Assembly: GCA_937858235.1 (NCBI GenBank)
Contig: CALLZZ010000240.1
Span: 1 to 7,423, forward strand
Reading direction: 5' to 3'
DNA length: 7,423 nucleotides
Origin: an uncultured Clostridia bacterium
GTDB lineage: Bacteria > Bacillota > Clostridia > Oscillospirales > Oscillospiraceae
Shown here: piece by piece, positions 5,988 to 7,423 of the stretch
Layout of the letters: the number at the start of each line of letters is the position of its first letter
Numbering within the stretch: the stretch's first letter is position 1
Notes under the pieces: generated by a model
The model's database searches: none
Seen by the model: only the letters and a program-made list of their open reading frames with translations
Told to the model about the DNA's origin: nothing
Made by a program: the position numbers and the translations under genes

Positions 5988-7423
5988 TTACTCATCTTCA
6001 TACTTCTTAAAATTCTCCGCCTGCTCCATAACCTTCTCAAAGACTTCCTCGTCCCATTCTGGCGGGTAGCCATTCTTGTAGAGCAGCACCGTCAGATCCA
6101 TGTTGAGCTGATTTTTGATGTCGTCGCGTGTTGACCAGTCTGCGAACTGAGCCTTGTCATCGACAAGCTCCTTAATTTTCTTAGCCAGCACGATGCATTT
6201 GTCATCCGCATACGGGAAACCATGCTCATCACGAACTTTTACGAGGATGTCATAGAATGCCTTTTCTTCGAAGGTGATTCCCATTTTTGCGAACGAGTCC
6301 TGGTCTTCCTTCAGGTCTTTCATTATGTTAATGAGCTGATCAGAAAGGTCATTGACGAAGTCGGCGACCACTTCACTGGTGAATACCAGCTTGTCGCGGC
6401 TGTTATATGCGTCAACAACCTGTTTCAGTCTCTCATCGAATTCGATTGCCTTTACTTTGTTCGTCCGGCCATAAGCCGTGATCGCCTTCTTCAGAAGCTT
6501 TAGAAGCGCGTTGAACTTGGTAATAGGCAGCTTGACCTTCTTCAGCTCGTCGATAAACTCATCGCTGAATAGATCGACCGATTTGTTTTCATCAACAACA
6601 TTTTCGATGCCCGTGCAGGTGATGGCATCGTGTACCATGTCCTCAACAACGTTGTTCATGACTTCCGCGTCAGGCGCATCGCCTTTGGTCTGCTTGTAGA
6701 TGATGGAGCGAATCGCCAGATAGAACTGCGCCGTTGCAGTCTCCTCGTCCGTCAATTCACCTGACGGGAAGCAGATTTGGTAGGCGCTTTTGAGCCTGCG
6801 GGAAAGTCCCATGAACCGTGTCTGCATGTCCTTGCTTGTCTGCACGTACTCCGCCGCATCATTGAGACAATGCAGCCGCTCAAGCGGAGTCCCCTTATAG
6901 AATGGAGTCGCATCGAATTCCGACAGCAAATCGCCAATCAATGACAGATGGTTTCGGAAGATCGACAGAGAGACATTCAGCTCATCGATTGGACTTTCTT
7001 GCGGCCCGCCATACTTCTTGACGGCAGCCATCATGTCGTTCTTGATGCCGATATAATCTACGACTAGACCTTTATCCTTGCCATCAAAGACACGATTAAC
7101 TCTGGAAATCGTCTGAATCAACGTATGCTTCTGCAGCGGCTTGTCAATGTACATGACCGCAAGCGACGGCACATCAAATCCCGTGATCCACATATCGACG
7201 ACGATAGCGATCTTGAAGTTTGAATCATTATTCTTGAACTGTTTGTCGAGCATCTTGCGATAATCCTTGGTCCCGCAAAGGTCAAACAGTTCCTTCTCAT
7301 CGTTCTGCCCCTGCGTGGCCACAAGGTTGATTTTCGGAAGCGCCACCAGTTTGTCGAGTCTGTCACGTGTCAGCTTGGATTCGTCCTCTGCTTTCCGAGG
7401 AACATTCCAATCCGTTCTGATTG
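5988..7423 (-). CDS. hsdR: Type I restriction endonuclease subunit R, C-terminal part
   Basis: HsdR is the DNA-translocating and cutting subunit of a type I restriction-modification complex (R2M2S). About 477 residues are visible; the frame stays open to the right edge, so the N-terminal nuclease domain and Walker A/DEAD motifs lie outside. Helicase motif V, DMWITGFDVP (nt 7167-7196), and motif VI, QTISRVNR (nt 7092-7115), sit in the second RecA-like domain, after a DYRKMLDKQF block. The rest is the helical C-terminal region of the family (DUF3387-like), with GITFEEKAFYDIL and a closing block FADWSTRDDIKNQLNMDL through GYPPEW to the tail. It stops with TAA at 5988-5990. No hsdM or hsdS lies downstream, so these must be upstream, outside the window. 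The gene is intact as far as seen and begins the visible defence operon. Confidence -1.
   Translation of the reverse strand, partial: IRTDWNVPRKAEDESKLTRDRLDKLVALPKINLVATQGQNDEKELFDLCGTKDYRKMLDKQFKNNDSNFKIAIVVDMWITGFDVPSLAVMYIDKPLQKHTLIQTISRVNRVFDGKDKGLVVDYIGIKNDMMAAVKKYGGPQESPIDELNVSLSIFRNHLSLIGDLLSEFDATPFYKGTPLERLHCLNDAAEYVQTSKDMQTRFMGLSRRLKSAYQICFPSGELTDEETATAQFYLAIRSIIYKQTKGDAPDAEVMNNVVEDMVHDAITCTGIENVVDENKSVDLFSDEFIDELKKVKLPITKFNALLKLLKKAITAYGRTNKVKAIEFDERLKQVVDAYNSRDKLVFTSEVVADFVNDLSDQLINIMKDLKEDQDSFAKMGITFEEKAFYDILVKVRDEHGFPYADDKCIVLAKKIKELVDDKAQFADWSTRDDIKNQLNMDLTVLLYKNGYPPEWDEEVFEKVMEQAENFKKYEDE

Overview
The window is from a bacterium, and all its genes run on the minus strand. Read 5' to 3' on that strand, from the right edge leftwards, it holds a type I restriction subunit, a two-gene Hachiman anti-phage module, a DnaQ-type exonuclease with a BRCT domain, a short repeat-bearing non-coding stretch, and two damaged metabolic-type genes. 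The Shine-Dalgarno sequences, GTG/TTG starts and moderate base composition suggest a Gram-positive, possibly gut-associated host. The metallo-hydrolase and the TIGR04076-like protein look most like Clostridia/Lachnospiraceae. I cannot name the genus, and an actinobacterial host carrying acquired genes is not excluded.

Defence operon (about 7423 to 1459). The C-terminal part of hsdR (type I restriction motor/nuclease subunit) enters from the right edge. After 26 nt comes hamA (DUF1837/HamA C-terminal domain), whose stop overlaps or abuts the start of hamB (a large superfamily 2 DEAH helicase). The hamB 3' end in turn overlaps a reading frame for a DEDDh exonuclease with a C-terminal BRCT domain. 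The tight packing implies one transcript. HamA plus HamB is the Hachiman system. The overlapping exonuclease-BRCT gene is not part of the two-gene definition and is the best candidate here for an undescribed extra component. HamA also appears to lack the Glu-x-Lys pair I expect at its nuclease site.

Spacer (1073 to 1458). I see no convincing gene. The right part (about 1130-1458) is richer in GC than the left part and holds several degenerate copies of a motif around GCGGGAA, some inside inverted repeats.

Damaged pair (1 to 1072). A TIGR04076-family gene is read cleanly from its natural ATG except for one in-frame TAA at codon 15. It is followed by an MBL-fold metallo-hydrolase gene, which keeps its metal-binding motifs but needs two single-base corrections to be read through, and which runs off the left edge. 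Either these genes are decaying, or some of the single-base gaps are assembly errors.
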